Shown piece after piece: positions 14,120 to 22,648 of a stretch of DNA of 34,851 nt. The DNA is taken from the NCBI GenBank assembly GCA_003022385.1, contig PYGV01000023.1, positions 1 to 34,851 of the forward strand, given 5' to 3'. Within the stretch, counting starts at the first letter, position 1, and the number at the start of each line of letters is the position of its first letter. The notes under the pieces are model-generated. The model made no database searches, was not told where the DNA came from, and saw nothing but the letters and a program-made list of their open reading frames with translations. The position numbers were made by a program, and so were the translations under genes. Origin of the DNA: a filamentous cyanobacterium CCP3. Its GTDB lineage: Bacteria > Cyanobacteriota > Cyanobacteriia > Phormidesmidales > Phormidesmidaceae.

Positions 14120-14500
14120 GATCTTTTTCTTCAACTTTCCTGGGGAAAACCGAGAAAATTTCGGGGAAAAGCGACATCTTTAAATGGGATAACCTATCCC
14201 ACTGGAGGTAGATCGCTCTAGCGCCTTCCATAGGTGTGGAAACTGACGACTATTCCCCACCACTTTTCCCCAGTAGCGTTAGTGGCCTAACCGCGATCGC
14301 CAAAACGCTTCAGGGCTTTTCCCCAGTTTTCACACCCCCTTCTACTACGACTATCTTTTAAATTTTTCTTCTTCCGGAAGGCAGCCCTTACTGAACAGGG
14401 TCGGCATTGATAGGGCCAAAGAAGGGTGATAGGATGAGCACCCAATCGAAAAGTAACTGCTTTCAAATTCGCTGAAAAGCTTTGTGCATAAGGGATCCAG
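14120..14500. other. Putative chromosomal replication origin (oriC) upstream of dnaN
   Basis: The 815-bp gap before dnaN has no gene but contains a cluster of DnaA-box-like 9-mers. Exact TTTTCCCCA occurs at 14264-14272 and 14317-14325 and, inverted, at 14141-14149. TTTTCCCCG is inverted at 14162-14170. GTTTCCACA is inverted at 14235-14243. TATTCCCCA is at 14251-14259. A perfect TTATNCACA box is inverted at 14483-14491. An AT-rich stretch (14341-14371) lies inside the cluster and may be the unwinding element. Cyanobacterial origins are often next to dnaN with TTTTCCACA-type boxes, so this is a good candidate. Confidence 0.65.
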
Positions 14501-14644
14501 CTCTGGAGAAGGCCGACCAAAAAGCAGCTTTACAGGCAATCTATTGCAAAGGTGAGATACTGCTAGTACGGAATCAGCCAGGTGTCACAGACGGGCATTC
14601 TTGACTTGCATTCCCTGTCCACCGCGTTTTCTTTCTCCGCTGCC

Positions 14645-15775
14645 ATGAAGTTTATCTGCCCCCAGAGCGAGCTGAGTGCTCAACTGTCGTCGGTGAGCCG
14701 TGCCGTATCGTCGCGCCCCAGTCGCCCTGTGCTGGCCAATATTTTGGTTAAGGCCGATATTGAGAGCCAGTCGGTCACGCTGGTTGGCTTTGACGAAGTG
14801 CTGGGCATCGAAAGCCGCTTCAGCGCCCAGGTTGATGAACCCGGTACCCTCACCCTGCCCGCCAAGCTGTGGGGTGATATTGTCTCGCGGCTGGCCAATG
14901 AGGACATTACCCTGGAATCGGACGGCGACAGCACCACGGTGACGCTCACCTCATCTTCCGGTCGTTACGAGGTGCGGGGGCTGAGCGCCGAAGACTACCC
15001 TTCGCTGCCCACGGTAGAAGATGGTGAGGCGATCGCCCTTTCTGCCGATGCCCTGCTCAGCGGCCTGCGCGGCTCGCTGTTTGCCACCAGCGGCGACGAA
15101 ACCAAGCAGGTGCTCACAGGCGTGCACCTGATGTCTGAAACCGACGCCCTAGAGTTTGCTGCCACCGATGGCCACCGCCTCTCGGTCGTGCAGACCACCG
15201 ACGAAGCCGCCACCGAAACCCCGGCGATGGATGTCACCGTGCCCGCCAAAGCCCTGCGCGAGTTAGAGCGCATGATTCAAGGCTATACCTCTAACCAGCC
15301 GGTGGCTCTGCGGCTCGATGAAACCCAGGTGCTGTTTGACCTGGGGGCGCAGCGCCTCACCACTCGCCTGCTGGAGGGGCAGTACCCCAACTACCGCCAG
15401 CTGCTGCCCAAGCAGTTTGCCCGCCAGGTCACTGTCGATCGCCGCCTGCTGATGTCGAGCCTGGAGCGCATCGCGGTGCTGGCCAGCCAAAAAAACGACA
15501 TCATCAAAATCACCCTCAACAGCGCCGATCAGTCGATTGCGCTCTCGGTCGAAGCCCAGGAAGTGGGCAGCGGTCGCGAAGACCTGCCCGCCCAGGTGAC
15601 TGGCGACGACCTCGATATCGCCTTTAACGTGCGCTACCTGCTGGACGGTCTGAAGGCGTTTGACACCACTGAAGTGCAAATGCAGTGCAACGCGGCCACC
15701 AGCCCGGCGGTGTTTGTACCCCTGGGCGAAACCAAGATCACCTACCTAGTCATGCCCGTGCAGATTCGGGGGTAG
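14645..15775 (+). CDS. dnaN: DNA polymerase III beta subunit (sliding clamp)
   Basis: This 376-aa protein forms the ring-shaped processivity clamp of the replicase and consists of three tandem clamp domains. Typical segments are MKFICPQSELSAQLSSVSRAVSSRP at the start, LTGVHLM and ATDGHRLSV in the middle, and LLDGLKAFD followed by VMPVQIRG at the end. The ATG at 14645 is chosen over a GTG at 14582 because clamp proteins begin at MKF. It lies directly downstream of the DnaA-box cluster, the usual dnaN-oriC arrangement in cyanobacteria. Confidence 0.96.
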   Translation: MKFICPQSELSAQLSSVSRAVSSRPSRPVLANILVKADIESQSVTLVGFDEVLGIESRFSAQVDEPGTLTLPAKLWGDIVSRLANEDITLESDGDSTTVTLTSSSGRYEVRGLSAEDYPSLPTVEDGEAIALSADALLSGLRGSLFATSGDETKQVLTGVHLMSETDALEFAATDGHRLSVVQTTDEAATETPAMDVTVPAKALRELERMIQGYTSNQPVALRLDETQVLFDLGAQRLTTRLLEGQYPNYRQLLPKQFARQVTVDRRLLMSSLERIAVLASQKNDIIKITLNSADQSIALSVEAQEVGSGREDLPAQVTGDDLDIAFNVRYLLDGLKAFDTTEVQMQCNAATSPAVFVPLGETKITYLVMPVQIRG

Positions 15776-15909
15776 GTGTAACTGTAAGGGTAGTGCTTAG
15801 ACTTCAAGGCATTGCCCTCGTATTGAACGGTCATTAGCCTTCATCCACTGGTGCCATGGAAGTAACAGGTGCCAGAATAGAACCATTTCGGTTGCGTTCT
15901 GGTGTCTCT

Positions 15910-16155
15910 ATGCCCATCAACCTTACTTTGAAGAATATTCCTGATGCTGTATACGAGCGGTTAAAGGACGCCGCTGAACGGCATCGTCGCAGCTTAAACA
16001 GTGAGGCGATTGTGTGCCTAGAAACTGTGCTGCTACCTAACAAAATTCCGCCTAGTGAACGGTTGGCTCGGGCACGTGCCCTGCGGGCATCATTGCTGCA
16101 AAGTGAGTTTCGTGCCGAAGACATTGACGTAGCCAAGAGGTTAGATCGACCGTGA
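15910..16155 (+). CDS. VapB/FitA-like ribbon-helix-helix antitoxin
   Basis: This 81-aa antitoxin begins MPINLTLKNIPDAVYERLKDAAERHRRSLNSEA, an Arc/FitA-type ribbon-helix-helix. A toxin-binding tail contains two short helices. The start at 15910 is preferred over an upstream ATG at 15856 because the DNA-binding strand begins at INLTLKNIP. It overlaps the PIN toxin start by 4 nt (GTGA at 16152-16155), implying translational coupling. Confidence 0.85.
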   Translation: MPINLTLKNIPDAVYERLKDAAERHRRSLNSEAIVCLETVLLPNKIPPSERLARARALRASLLQSEFRAEDIDVAKRLDRP

Positions 16156-16499
16156 TCGTTGTTGATTCAAACGTGCTGGCTTACCTGTATTTACCCTGCG
16201 AGCATACGGCAGCAGCTGAGCAACTGCTTGAGCGCGATCCTGAATGGGTCGCACCTATTCTTTGGCGCAGTGAGTTCCGCAACATTTTAGCCGGGTACTT
16301 GAGGCGACAGATTATTACCTTTGACCAGGCGTACGACTTGCAAACTGAGGCCGAGTCGCTGATGAACGGAGGCGAATTTGAAGTTGATTCGCGATCGGTA
16401 CTGGAACTTGTGCGCGATAGCGATTGCTCTGCCTACGACTGTGAGTTTGTTGTTTTGGCCATAATGCTCAACACCACTTTGGTATCTATGGATGGATAA
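16152..16499 (+). CDS. VapC-like PIN-domain toxin, possibly shortened
   Basis: This PIN-domain RNase of the VapC group has the four acidic positions D5 (VVDSNVL), E41 (WRSEFRN), D96 (SAYDCEFV) and D114 (VSMDG). The TAA stop comes right after MDG. The same frame then stays open for more than 50 codons, beginning EAIEGFPNAH, which resembles the end of related toxins (xxxxAFP). A recent nonsense change may therefore have removed the C-terminal helix. It starts with GTG, overlapping the antitoxin stop by 4 nt. Activity is uncertain. Confidence 0.8.
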   Translation: MIVVDSNVLAYLYLPCEHTAAAEQLLERDPEWVAPILWRSEFRNILAGYLRRQIITFDQAYDLQTEAESLMNGGEFEVDSRSVLELVRDSDCSAYDCEFVVLAIMLNTTLVSMDG

Positions 16500-16714
16500 G
16501 AAGCTATTGAAGGCTTTCCCAATGCACACAAGAGTGTTAACTGGCGAGTCGGCAAACCCTTGCTGAATCGCTTTAAAGTTGTCCCAGCTGACGCCCCTGT
16601 GAATAAACCGCTGCTCGGTAGGTCGATCGCCAAGCTGAACCATCGCTACCCTCTGGGGTTTCTTCTCCTATGATGCCCCATCGTTTAGGTTGCAAGCATT
16701 GGTAGATTATGGAC

Positions 16715-17365
16715 CTACAGTTTCGGGCTATCGTTCTGCGATCGCGAGAGTTTTTGGCGGCGCAGCAGTAGGGCCGCGATCGCAGCCCCTACCCCACCTA
16801 CCGCGATCGCAATACCCCAAACCCAACTAGGCTGGGCTGGGGCGGCTACAGTCTCGCGATCGCCAGATGCGGGGATTGGTTCTGAGCTGCCCTCGTTGAC
16901 TGCTGGCTGAGGTGGTTTGGCGGTGCTGGCACTCCCGGCGGCAACCACGGTGGTGTAGCTCAGCTCAAAGGGCGTGAACGCTGCATCATTGGTGGGGCTA
17001 CCCGTGAGCACAATGCGGTATTCGCCCACCTCAGGAAACGTGATCTCTGCGCCAGGCACGTTTTCGAAGCTTTCCGGCGACATCGCTGTTAGCGTCGGCT
17101 GCATTACGGGTGCGGAGGCCTTCTGGTTAGCCCTGTAGACCGCCAGGTTGCAGTCACACTCCTCCAGGGGAATGACCCTGCCGCCCTGCTGGGTGAGGGC
17201 GACCCACACTCGGGCTGTTTCTCCGGCTTTGGCGCTGTGGTTGGGCTCCAGGTGCCAGGTGCCCGCGACATCGCCAGAAACTTCGGTCTTGTGGGCCTGG
17301 GCTGGTAGCCCAGGCAAGAGACCCAGGCATACCAATCCAGCGAGGCTAATGCTTGGCCGAGGCAT
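16715..17365 (-). CDS. Secreted or membrane-anchored protein of unknown function
   Basis: This 216-aa protein has a signal peptide (about 1-24, ending GLPAQA-HK). A beta-rich extracytoplasmic domain (about 25-145) contains DCNLAVY and a GEYRIVLTG strand. A Pro/Ser-rich linker (145-180) follows, then a membrane helix (about 183-203) and a basic tail (RRQK). Its start overlaps the end of the TauE/SafE-ferric-reductase gene by 20 nt, so the two are co-translated and probably work together. The fold resembles small extracellular domains linked to metal handling, but no named family is claimed. Confidence 0.75.
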   Translation of the reverse strand: MPRPSISLAGLVCLGLLPGLPAQAHKTEVSGDVAGTWHLEPNHSAKAGETARVWVALTQQGGRVIPLEECDCNLAVYRANQKASAPVMQPTLTAMSPESFENVPGAEITFPEVGEYRIVLTGSPTNDAAFTPFELSYTTVVAAGSASTAKPPQPAVNEGSSEPIPASGDRETVAAPAQPSWVWGIAIAVGGVGAAIAALLLRRQKLSRSQNDSPKL

Positions 17366-18545
17366 AGTACTTTTCTAGAGACAACAGCGACCAAAACCAG
17401 GGCCAGCGCAGCAGCAGCGCTAGCAGGGCCAGGGTAAGCAGGGCGATCGCCGCCAGCCAGTTAGCGTGCTCAAACCCACCCAGGTAGTGCGACCCCAGCA
17501 GCAGCGTGTGGGCCACCACCAGCACAAAAATCGGCAGACTGAGCAAGTGCAGCCGCCGCCACCGATAGCCCAGGTAGCGCTGGGCCTGGTCAAAGCTGGT
17601 CAGAGCCAGGGGCGTCATCAGCCCAAAGGCGACAATGCCCGCCCAGCCGCCTACCTGCAGCCGGGGCAGCAAAAAGGGCAGCGCCAGTGGGTTCCAGCCC
17701 ACGGTGACTATGTGGCCAATGTGGGCCACCGACAGCACAAACGCCCCCACCCCCAGGGCGCGACGGTAGACCAGCAGCGATGACCAGAGGAGGCTAACAG
17801 GGCGAGCAATCAGCGCCAAAAACAGGCAAATCAGTGCGCCGTGCCCAGTCAAATCAACACTGCCGCTGCCCCGAAAGACCGTGAGTAGGCCAATTACCAG
17901 AGTGATCCAGCCGCCGAGGCGAAACAGTTGGCTCCGCCTGTCGCTGCTCATCCATCCGGTAGAGACGCCGACCCCCAGCATCATCGGCAGGGTGCCGAGG
18001 CCAAAGGCCAGCATGGTGGCCCCGCCTGCCCAGGGGTCGGTGGTTTCTGCCGCTTTGAGCTGAGCCGCATACAAAAACCCGCAGGGAATCAGCCCCCAGG
18101 CCAGCCCCAGCAGCAGCGGCGTCCAGCGCTGAGGGTTGAGCGAGAGGGCCTGCATGGCGCGGCTGAGGCGATCGTGCAGGCCAGACATGGGGTTGAGGAA
18201 GGGCACTTTGGGCATGTGCTGGGGGCTAATTTGGGCCAGCCCAAACCAGATCAGCAGCAGCCCGGTGACGACGGCAACCCCCTGCCGCAGTGGACTGCCG
18301 ATGCCCGCCATTTGCCCACTGGCCACCAGCACCGAGCCCAACGCACCGATGGCAATGCCGACCAGGGTGTAGCTAATCAGCCGCCCGAGGTTGAGCAGCA
18401 GGTGAAACGAAATGTGCTGCCAACGGCTGGGCTGAGTCCTTGATTGAGACAGGGAAAAAGCCACCGTAATAGGCCCACACATTCCCAGGCAGTGGCCAAA
18501 ACTGCCTAAAAATCCAAGGCTGGCGATGAGCAGCAGATCGAGCAT
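17346..18545 (-). CDS. Membrane fusion: TauE/SafE (DsbD-like) plus ferric-reductase-like heme domain
   Basis: The N-terminal half (about 1-230) is a sulfite exporter TauE/SafE / cytochrome-biogenesis-like domain with the motif GHCLGMCGP and the repeated GLIPCGFLY. Both carry Cys residues typical of this family, which is linked to copper or redox transport. The C-terminal half (about 245-385) has membrane helices with spaced histidines (SVAHIGHI; RRLHLLSLPIFVLVVAHTLLLGSH), as in ferric-reductase/MsrQ-like heme-binding domains. The ATG at 18545 is chosen over TTG at 18566. It is the first gene of a two-gene unit with the secreted protein. Confidence 0.75.
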   Translation of the reverse strand: MLDLLLIASLGFLGSFGHCLGMCGPITVAFSLSQSRTQPSRWQHISFHLLLNLGRLISYTLVGIAIGALGSVLVASGQMAGIGSPLRQGVAVVTGLLLIWFGLAQISPQHMPKVPFLNPMSGLHDRLSRAMQALSLNPQRWTPLLLGLAWGLIPCGFLYAAQLKAAETTDPWAGGATMLAFGLGTLPMMLGVGVSTGWMSSDRRSQLFRLGGWITLVIGLLTVFRGSGSVDLTGHGALICLFLALIARPVSLLWSSLLVYRRALGVGAFVLSVAHIGHIVTVGWNPLALPFLLPRLQVGGWAGIVAFGLMTPLALTSFDQAQRYLGYRWRRLHLLSLPIFVLVVAHTLLLGSHYLGGFEHANWLAAIALLTLALLALLLRWPWFWSLLSLEKYYASAKH

Positions 18546-18668
18546 TCCAGGGAAAGGCGAGCACAACGGGGTATTTTTGAGGTTAACACCCTACCTTGCC
18601 CGACGTCCTTGACCAGGCGTCTGTTGACGTAATGCTCAAAGGCTGAAGTCGGCTCTGTGGCTTCAAGA

Positions 18669-19802
18669 TCAGTCGCGGGGGCGCGGCACTCGCAGCCGGG
18701 GCGATCGCGGCCTTTGCACCAGCTTTTGCCAGATGTGCTCGTAGCGCTGGGCCATCGTTTGGGCTGTAAACTGCGCCGCCGCCAGGGCTCGCCCCTGCCG
18801 CCCCAGGCGATCGCGCAGGGCGGCATCCTTCTGCAATTGGCGCAGGGCTTTGACCAGACCCATCACATCATCTTTCTCTACCAAAAGCCCGGTTTCGCCC
18901 TCAATCACGGCCTCGGCCACGCTACCCACCCGCGTTGCCACCACGGGGCGAGCCGCCAGCATGGCCTCAACGATCGCCAGGGGAAAGCCCTCCGATCGCG
19001 AGGGCAGCGCGAAAATGTCCACATTGGGCAGGTGGGTGCGGGGGGTGTCAGACCACCCCAGCATCGAAACGCGATCGCCAATGCGAAGATCTTGTACTAG
19101 CTGCTCTAGGGCACTACGTTCTTCCCCATCGCCCCAGATGACGAGGTAGGCATCCTCGACCTGGGCGATCGCGCGCAGCAGAATGTCGTGGGCTTTTACC
19201 GCATCCATACGACCTACGGTGCCTACAATGAGCCGATGATCTTTACGGGCTGGGGTGTGGGCTGGCTCGAAGGCAAGGTCAGGCACCCCGTTGGGCACCG
19301 AGATCACCGAGTGGCGACCCAGAGCGTAAAAATCCTCCATGCGCCGGGCCGATGCGTTGCCCACTGCGACGTGGGCATCTACCCGTAACGACAGCGATCG
19401 CGTGCGCCACAGGGCCAGGGCATCGGTAGTTCGCAGCGGCAGCTGATCAACCCGTACCACCCGCGCTCCGGGAACCGTTAGCGCTGCTGCTAGGCCAATC
19501 GCACCCGCCCAGGGAGTGCACAGGTTGAGATGCACAATATCGGGCCGCAGGCGATGCAGCGTGGTCATGTGAGCCGCTAGCGAGGACAGACCGCTGGGGG
19601 GTAAGACAATTTTAGCGGCGCTGGGGCGCTGGGCGGCGATCGCATCCACTACGTTCTCTGCAACGCCCACTACGGTAATCTCAATCTCGTTTGATACCGC
19701 TGCAACCAGATGGCCCAGGCTCAGCTCTGCCCCACCCAGCCCCAGAGAATCGGTATACACGACAACTCGCAGCGGCCTCTGGGCACCGCTGGCTAACGAC
19801 AT
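18669..19802 (-). CDS. Glycosyltransferase, GT4 family
   Basis: This retaining GT-B glycosyltransferase of about 377 aa has an N-terminal Rossmann domain with the GLGGAELSL loop (acceptor side) and a C-terminal nucleotide-sugar domain. The latter carries VGTVGRMDAVKAHD and the EX7E motif in SRSEGFPLAIVEAM. It probably adds a sugar to a lipid or polysaccharide at the cytoplasmic membrane; donor and acceptor are unknown. The ATG at 19802 is given, with a GTG 15 nt upstream also possible. It stands alone, with no polysaccharide cluster visible here. Confidence 0.88.
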   Translation of the reverse strand: MSLASGAQRPLRVVVYTDSLGLGGAELSLGHLVAAVSNEIEITVVGVAENVVDAIAAQRPSAAKIVLPPSGLSSLAAHMTTLHRLRPDIVHLNLCTPWAGAIGLAAALTVPGARVVRVDQLPLRTTDALALWRTRSLSLRVDAHVAVGNASARRMEDFYALGRHSVISVPNGVPDLAFEPAHTPARKDHRLIVGTVGRMDAVKAHDILLRAIAQVEDAYLVIWGDGEERSALEQLVQDLRIGDRVSMLGWSDTPRTHLPNVDIFALPSRSEGFPLAIVEAMLAARPVVATRVGSVAEAVIEGETGLLVEKDDVMGLVKALRQLQKDAALRDRLGRQGRALAAAQFTAQTMAQRYEHIWQKLVQRPRSPRLRVPRPRD

Positions 19803-20050
19803 GAAGGTTGAGTTCACAGGTTGTAAATAACATTTGGATGCTAACCATTCAGCAATGTTTGGCAGCCAAATGCCATCTCTACCCAGACAGAGCGCTGCCT
19901 AGACAGGAGATAGAGGGCTTAAAACACACCTACGGTCGGAAACCGAGCCTGGGCTTGCAGGCAGTCCCATGCCCGTAGAGCTGCCGCGACAGCCAGTCCT
20001 GCTCGATGGCGTGCATAGCAAAGGCGCGGGCGCGATCGAGCCATAGACGC

Positions 20051-21088
20051 TCAAGCTCCTGCCTCGCTGATGACGACTTTGCCTTTCACCTGGCGCTGTT
20101 CAACGTAGCGAATGGCGGCGGGCACCTCACTCAGGGGATAGCAGCGATCGATATAGGGCCTGATCTTTTCGGTTTCGAGCAGTTCTTTCAGGGTCGTTAG
20201 GTCAGCCTGACTGGTTTTTTGCTCCAGACACGTCACTCTGTGGCGGCTGGTTCTCGCAATCCAGGGACCGAGCAGCATTGTTATCAAAAAGTGGGTCATA
20301 GAGCCGCCAATCAGAACATAGGTGCCGCCTGGCGTGAGAGCGGGTAGGTAGTCGAAGACTGAGCGATAGGCCGCCGCATCAAGGATTAGATCGTAGCGCT
20401 GCCCGGGTTGAGTGATGTCGGTCTGGGTGTAGTCAATGACGTGATCTGGGCTGAGGGATTGCACCATCGCTAGTTTTTGCGGGCTGCACACAGCCGTCAC
20501 CTCAGCCCCAAAGGCCTTGGCTATTTGCACCGCAAACGACCCCACCCCGCCAGAGGCCCCATTGATCAGCACCTTTTGCCCTGGCTGCACCTGTCCAACA
20601 TCTCGCAGCGCTTGCAGTGCGGCTAGCCCTGCCCCCGGGACGGCTGCCGCTGCTGCCAGGGAAATATTGGCAGGCTTGTGCACCAGAGTGGTTTCGGCAG
20701 CGCAGACGTACTCAGCAAAGGCACCAAACCCGTCTTCTGACAAGTTGCCAAAGACCTCATCGCCGGGCTGAAACTGCGTCACCTCTTTGCCAACCGCTAC
20801 CACCCGTCCGGCTACGTCAGAGCCGAGGGTCTTAATTTTAGGCTGGCGCAGCCCGCCAAAGATCAGGCGAATGAAGAATGGTGTACCCCGCATCAGGTGC
20901 CAGTCGCCAGCATTTACCGAGCTAGCCTGCACCCGAATAAGTACGCCATGGTCAGAAACGACTGGGCGATCGACCTGCTCCAGGTGCAGGACATCGGGCG
21001 AGCCGTACTCAGTCTGCACGATCGCCTGCATGGTTGCCTGTCGGGACGTATCGCCCGCTTGAGGAGTAGCGGCATTCAAAGGTTGCAT
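20051..21088 (-). CDS. MDR-family NAD(P)-dependent alcohol dehydrogenase / quinone oxidoreductase
   Basis: This 345-aa medium-chain dehydrogenase has an N-terminal GroES-like domain (SSVNAGDWHLMRG, GSDVAGRVVAVG) followed by a Rossmann domain with LINGASGGVGSFAVQIAKA. The catalytic zinc cysteine is absent, which places it with the zinc-free NADPH:quinone reductase/RTN4IP1-like group. It is divergent from a TetR gene (21262) with a double palindromic operator between them, so expression is probably derepressed by a reactive or toxic ligand. Confidence 0.88.
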   Translation of the reverse strand: MQPLNAATPQAGDTSRQATMQAIVQTEYGSPDVLHLEQVDRPVVSDHGVLIRVQASSVNAGDWHLMRGTPFFIRLIFGGLRQPKIKTLGSDVAGRVVAVGKEVTQFQPGDEVFGNLSEDGFGAFAEYVCAAETTLVHKPANISLAAAAAVPGAGLAALQALRDVGQVQPGQKVLINGASGGVGSFAVQIAKAFGAEVTAVCSPQKLAMVQSLSPDHVIDYTQTDITQPGQRYDLILDAAAYRSVFDYLPALTPGGTYVLIGGSMTHFLITMLLGPWIARTSRHRVTCLEQKTSQADLTTLKELLETEKIRPYIDRCYPLSEVPAAIRYVEQRQVKGKVVISEAGA

Positions 21089-21139
21089 GGCATGGTCTCC
21101 GGGGAAGGGTTGATGAGCGGGAACGGGGCAAACACACTC

Positions 21140-21174
21140 AACTTACACTGTAAGTTTAACTTACGGCGTAAGTT
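21140..21174. promoter_or_regulatory. Tandem palindromic TetR operators
   Basis: Two copies of AACTTAC-N3-GTAAGTT lie at 21140-21156 (spacer ACT) and 21158-21174 (spacer GGC), repeating every 18 bp. They sit between the divergent dehydrogenase and tetR genes. Two helical-phase palindromes are the expected target for two TetR dimers. Confidence 0.85.
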
Positions 21175-21261
21175 TGTCAAGATGAGAAGCGAGCCAATCT
21201 CTGGGGCGACCTCTGGGCTGAGGAGATCTGGTTTGACGGTTCTGTTAGGTAGCTGGTTTAG

Positions 21262-21930
21262 ATGGTGAAAGCGAGCGATTCTGCACCCCTGCCTCAGGTG
21301 CCGCTAAGCCGGGAGCGGGTGCTGCATGCCGCCCTCGACCTGGCCGATGCTGAGGGCCTGGAGGCGCTCTCAATGCGGAAGCTAGCCCAGGCCCTGGGCG
21401 TCAAGGCCATGTCGCTGTACAACCATGTGGCCAGCAAAAACGACCTGATCGACGGCATCGTCGATCGGGTGATTGATGAGATTGAGCTGCCCGATCGCGC
21501 CCTGGACTGGAAGCTGGCGATGCGGCAGCGGGCTGTGTCGGCCCACGCTGTTCTGCTGCGCCACCCCTGGGCGACGCTGGCGATTGTGTCGCGCATCAAT
21601 GCTGGGCCAGCCATGTTGCGCTACGTCGATGCAACCCTGGGCTGCCTGCGGGAGGCGGGCTTTTCAATGGAGATGGCCGATCACGCCTGGAACGCGATGG
21701 ACAACCACATCTATGGCTTTACGCTACAGGAACTCAACTTTCCTTTTGACGCATCGGAATACGCCCAGGCGGCGGAGAGCTACCTGGCTTTTATTCCTGT
21801 CGATCGGTACCCCTACCTCAACCAGCTCACCCACTGCATTATTGCCGGTCGCTACGATGGCCTGCACGACTTTGAGTTTGGGCTGGGGTTGATTCTCGAT
21901 GGCCTGGAGCGGCTGCGCCGCCCTGCTTGA
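21262..21930 (+). CDS. TetR-family repressor with TetR_C-type ligand domain
   Basis: This 222-aa regulator has the HTH SRERVLHAALDLADAEGLEALSMRKLAQALGVKAMSLYNHVASKNDL at about 15-65. A C-terminal domain of the tetracycline-repressor type follows (LLRHPWATLAIVSRINAGPAMLRY). It probably represses the divergent zinc-free MDR dehydrogenase through the double palindrome at 21140-21174. Its 3' end overlaps the convergent endonuclease III gene by 92 bp. Confidence 0.9.
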   Translation: MVKASDSAPLPQVPLSRERVLHAALDLADAEGLEALSMRKLAQALGVKAMSLYNHVASKNDLIDGIVDRVIDEIELPDRALDWKLAMRQRAVSAHAVLLRHPWATLAIVSRINAGPAMLRYVDATLGCLREAGFSMEMADHAWNAMDNHIYGFTLQELNFPFDASEYAQAAESYLAFIPVDRYPYLNQLTHCIIAGRYDGLHDFEFGLGLILDGLERLRRPA

Positions 21931-22648
21931 GATTTGCCTGTCCGTAGGGGCACAAAGGCAGCACTACACAGCGATCGCAGGTCGGCTTTTGATAAAAGCA
22001 GCACCGCTGCCCGTGCAGCATCATCACTTCGTGGTGGTCGTAGACCTGCTGAGCATTCCAATCGTCGGGCAAGAGCGCTTCCAGCACCGCGTGGGATGGC
22101 CCCACCGCCAGGGTTTTAGCAATTAGCCCCAGCCGCTGGGCAACGCGGTGGTGGTGGCTATCGACTGGCAGCGCTCGCCCGCGCAGCTGGCTAAAGCACA
22201 GTACCGCTGCGCTGGTCTTGGGGCCAACTCCCGGCAAGGCTTCTAGCCAGTCGCGAGCTTGTCTGGTCGGCATATCTTTTAAGAAATCGAGCGACCATTC
22301 GCCGTTGGTCGCCTCCCCAACTAACCGCAGCACCTGCTGAATGCGGGGCGCTTTTTGCTCGGGCCAGGTGCAGGGGGCGATCGCGGCCTCAACCTCTGCC
22401 GTGGGGGCATCGCGCACCGCCGCCCAGGTTGGGAACTGAGCCACCAGCTGCTTAAATGCGCGACCCGAATCGCGGTTTTTGGTGCGGTGCGACAGCAGTG
22501 ATGAAACCAGCTCGCTTAGCGGGTCGAGGCTATGAAAATAAGGAATTGGGCAGCCGTATTCGGCACAGAGGCGATCGTGAATGGCGATTGCCTTGGGCTG
22601 CAAATCTGCGTTGACTGGTTGGCTCACCAAAACTCTGACCCTGCTCAC
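21839..22648 (-). CDS. Endonuclease III-like DNA glycosylase (HhH-GPD, 4Fe-4S)
   Basis: This 269-aa base-excision-repair glycosylase of the Nth/HhH-GPD superfamily has the helix-hairpin-helix LEALPGVGPKTSAAVL with the catalytic Lys. The catalytic Asp is in VDSHHHRVAQRLGL. The iron-sulfur cluster cysteines are in CCFYQKPTCDRCVVLPLCPYG. The C-terminal tail of about 35 residues after the cluster is Ala/Gln/Ser-rich, longer than usual, and overlaps the 3' end of the convergent tetR by 92 bp. GTG is taken as the start since no early ATG exists. Confidence 0.88.
   Translation of the reverse strand: MSRVRVLVSQPVNADLQPKAIAIHDRLCAEYGCPIPYFHSLDPLSELVSSLLSHRTKNRDSGRAFKQLVAQFPTWAAVRDAPTAEVEAAIAPCTWPEQKAPRIQQVLRLVGEATNGEWSLDFLKDMPTRQARDWLEALPGVGPKTSAAVLCFSQLRGRALPVDSHHHRVAQRLGLIAKTLAVGPSHAVLEALLPDDWNAQQVYDHHEVMMLHGQRCCFYQKPTCDRCVVLPLCPYGQANLKQGGAAAPGHRESTPAQTQSRAGHRSDRQ

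Noticed and set aside
17928-18443. 171-codon plus-strand ORF opposite the TauE/SafE fusion
   Set aside because: It is Gln/Pro/His-rich, a typical antisense artefact of a GC-rich membrane-protein gene.
19900-20050. Minus-strand frame reading RAFAMHAIEQDWLSRQLYGHG
   Set aside because: It looks somewhat protein-like but has no start or ribosome site and is very short; it may be a remnant, and is not reported as a gene.
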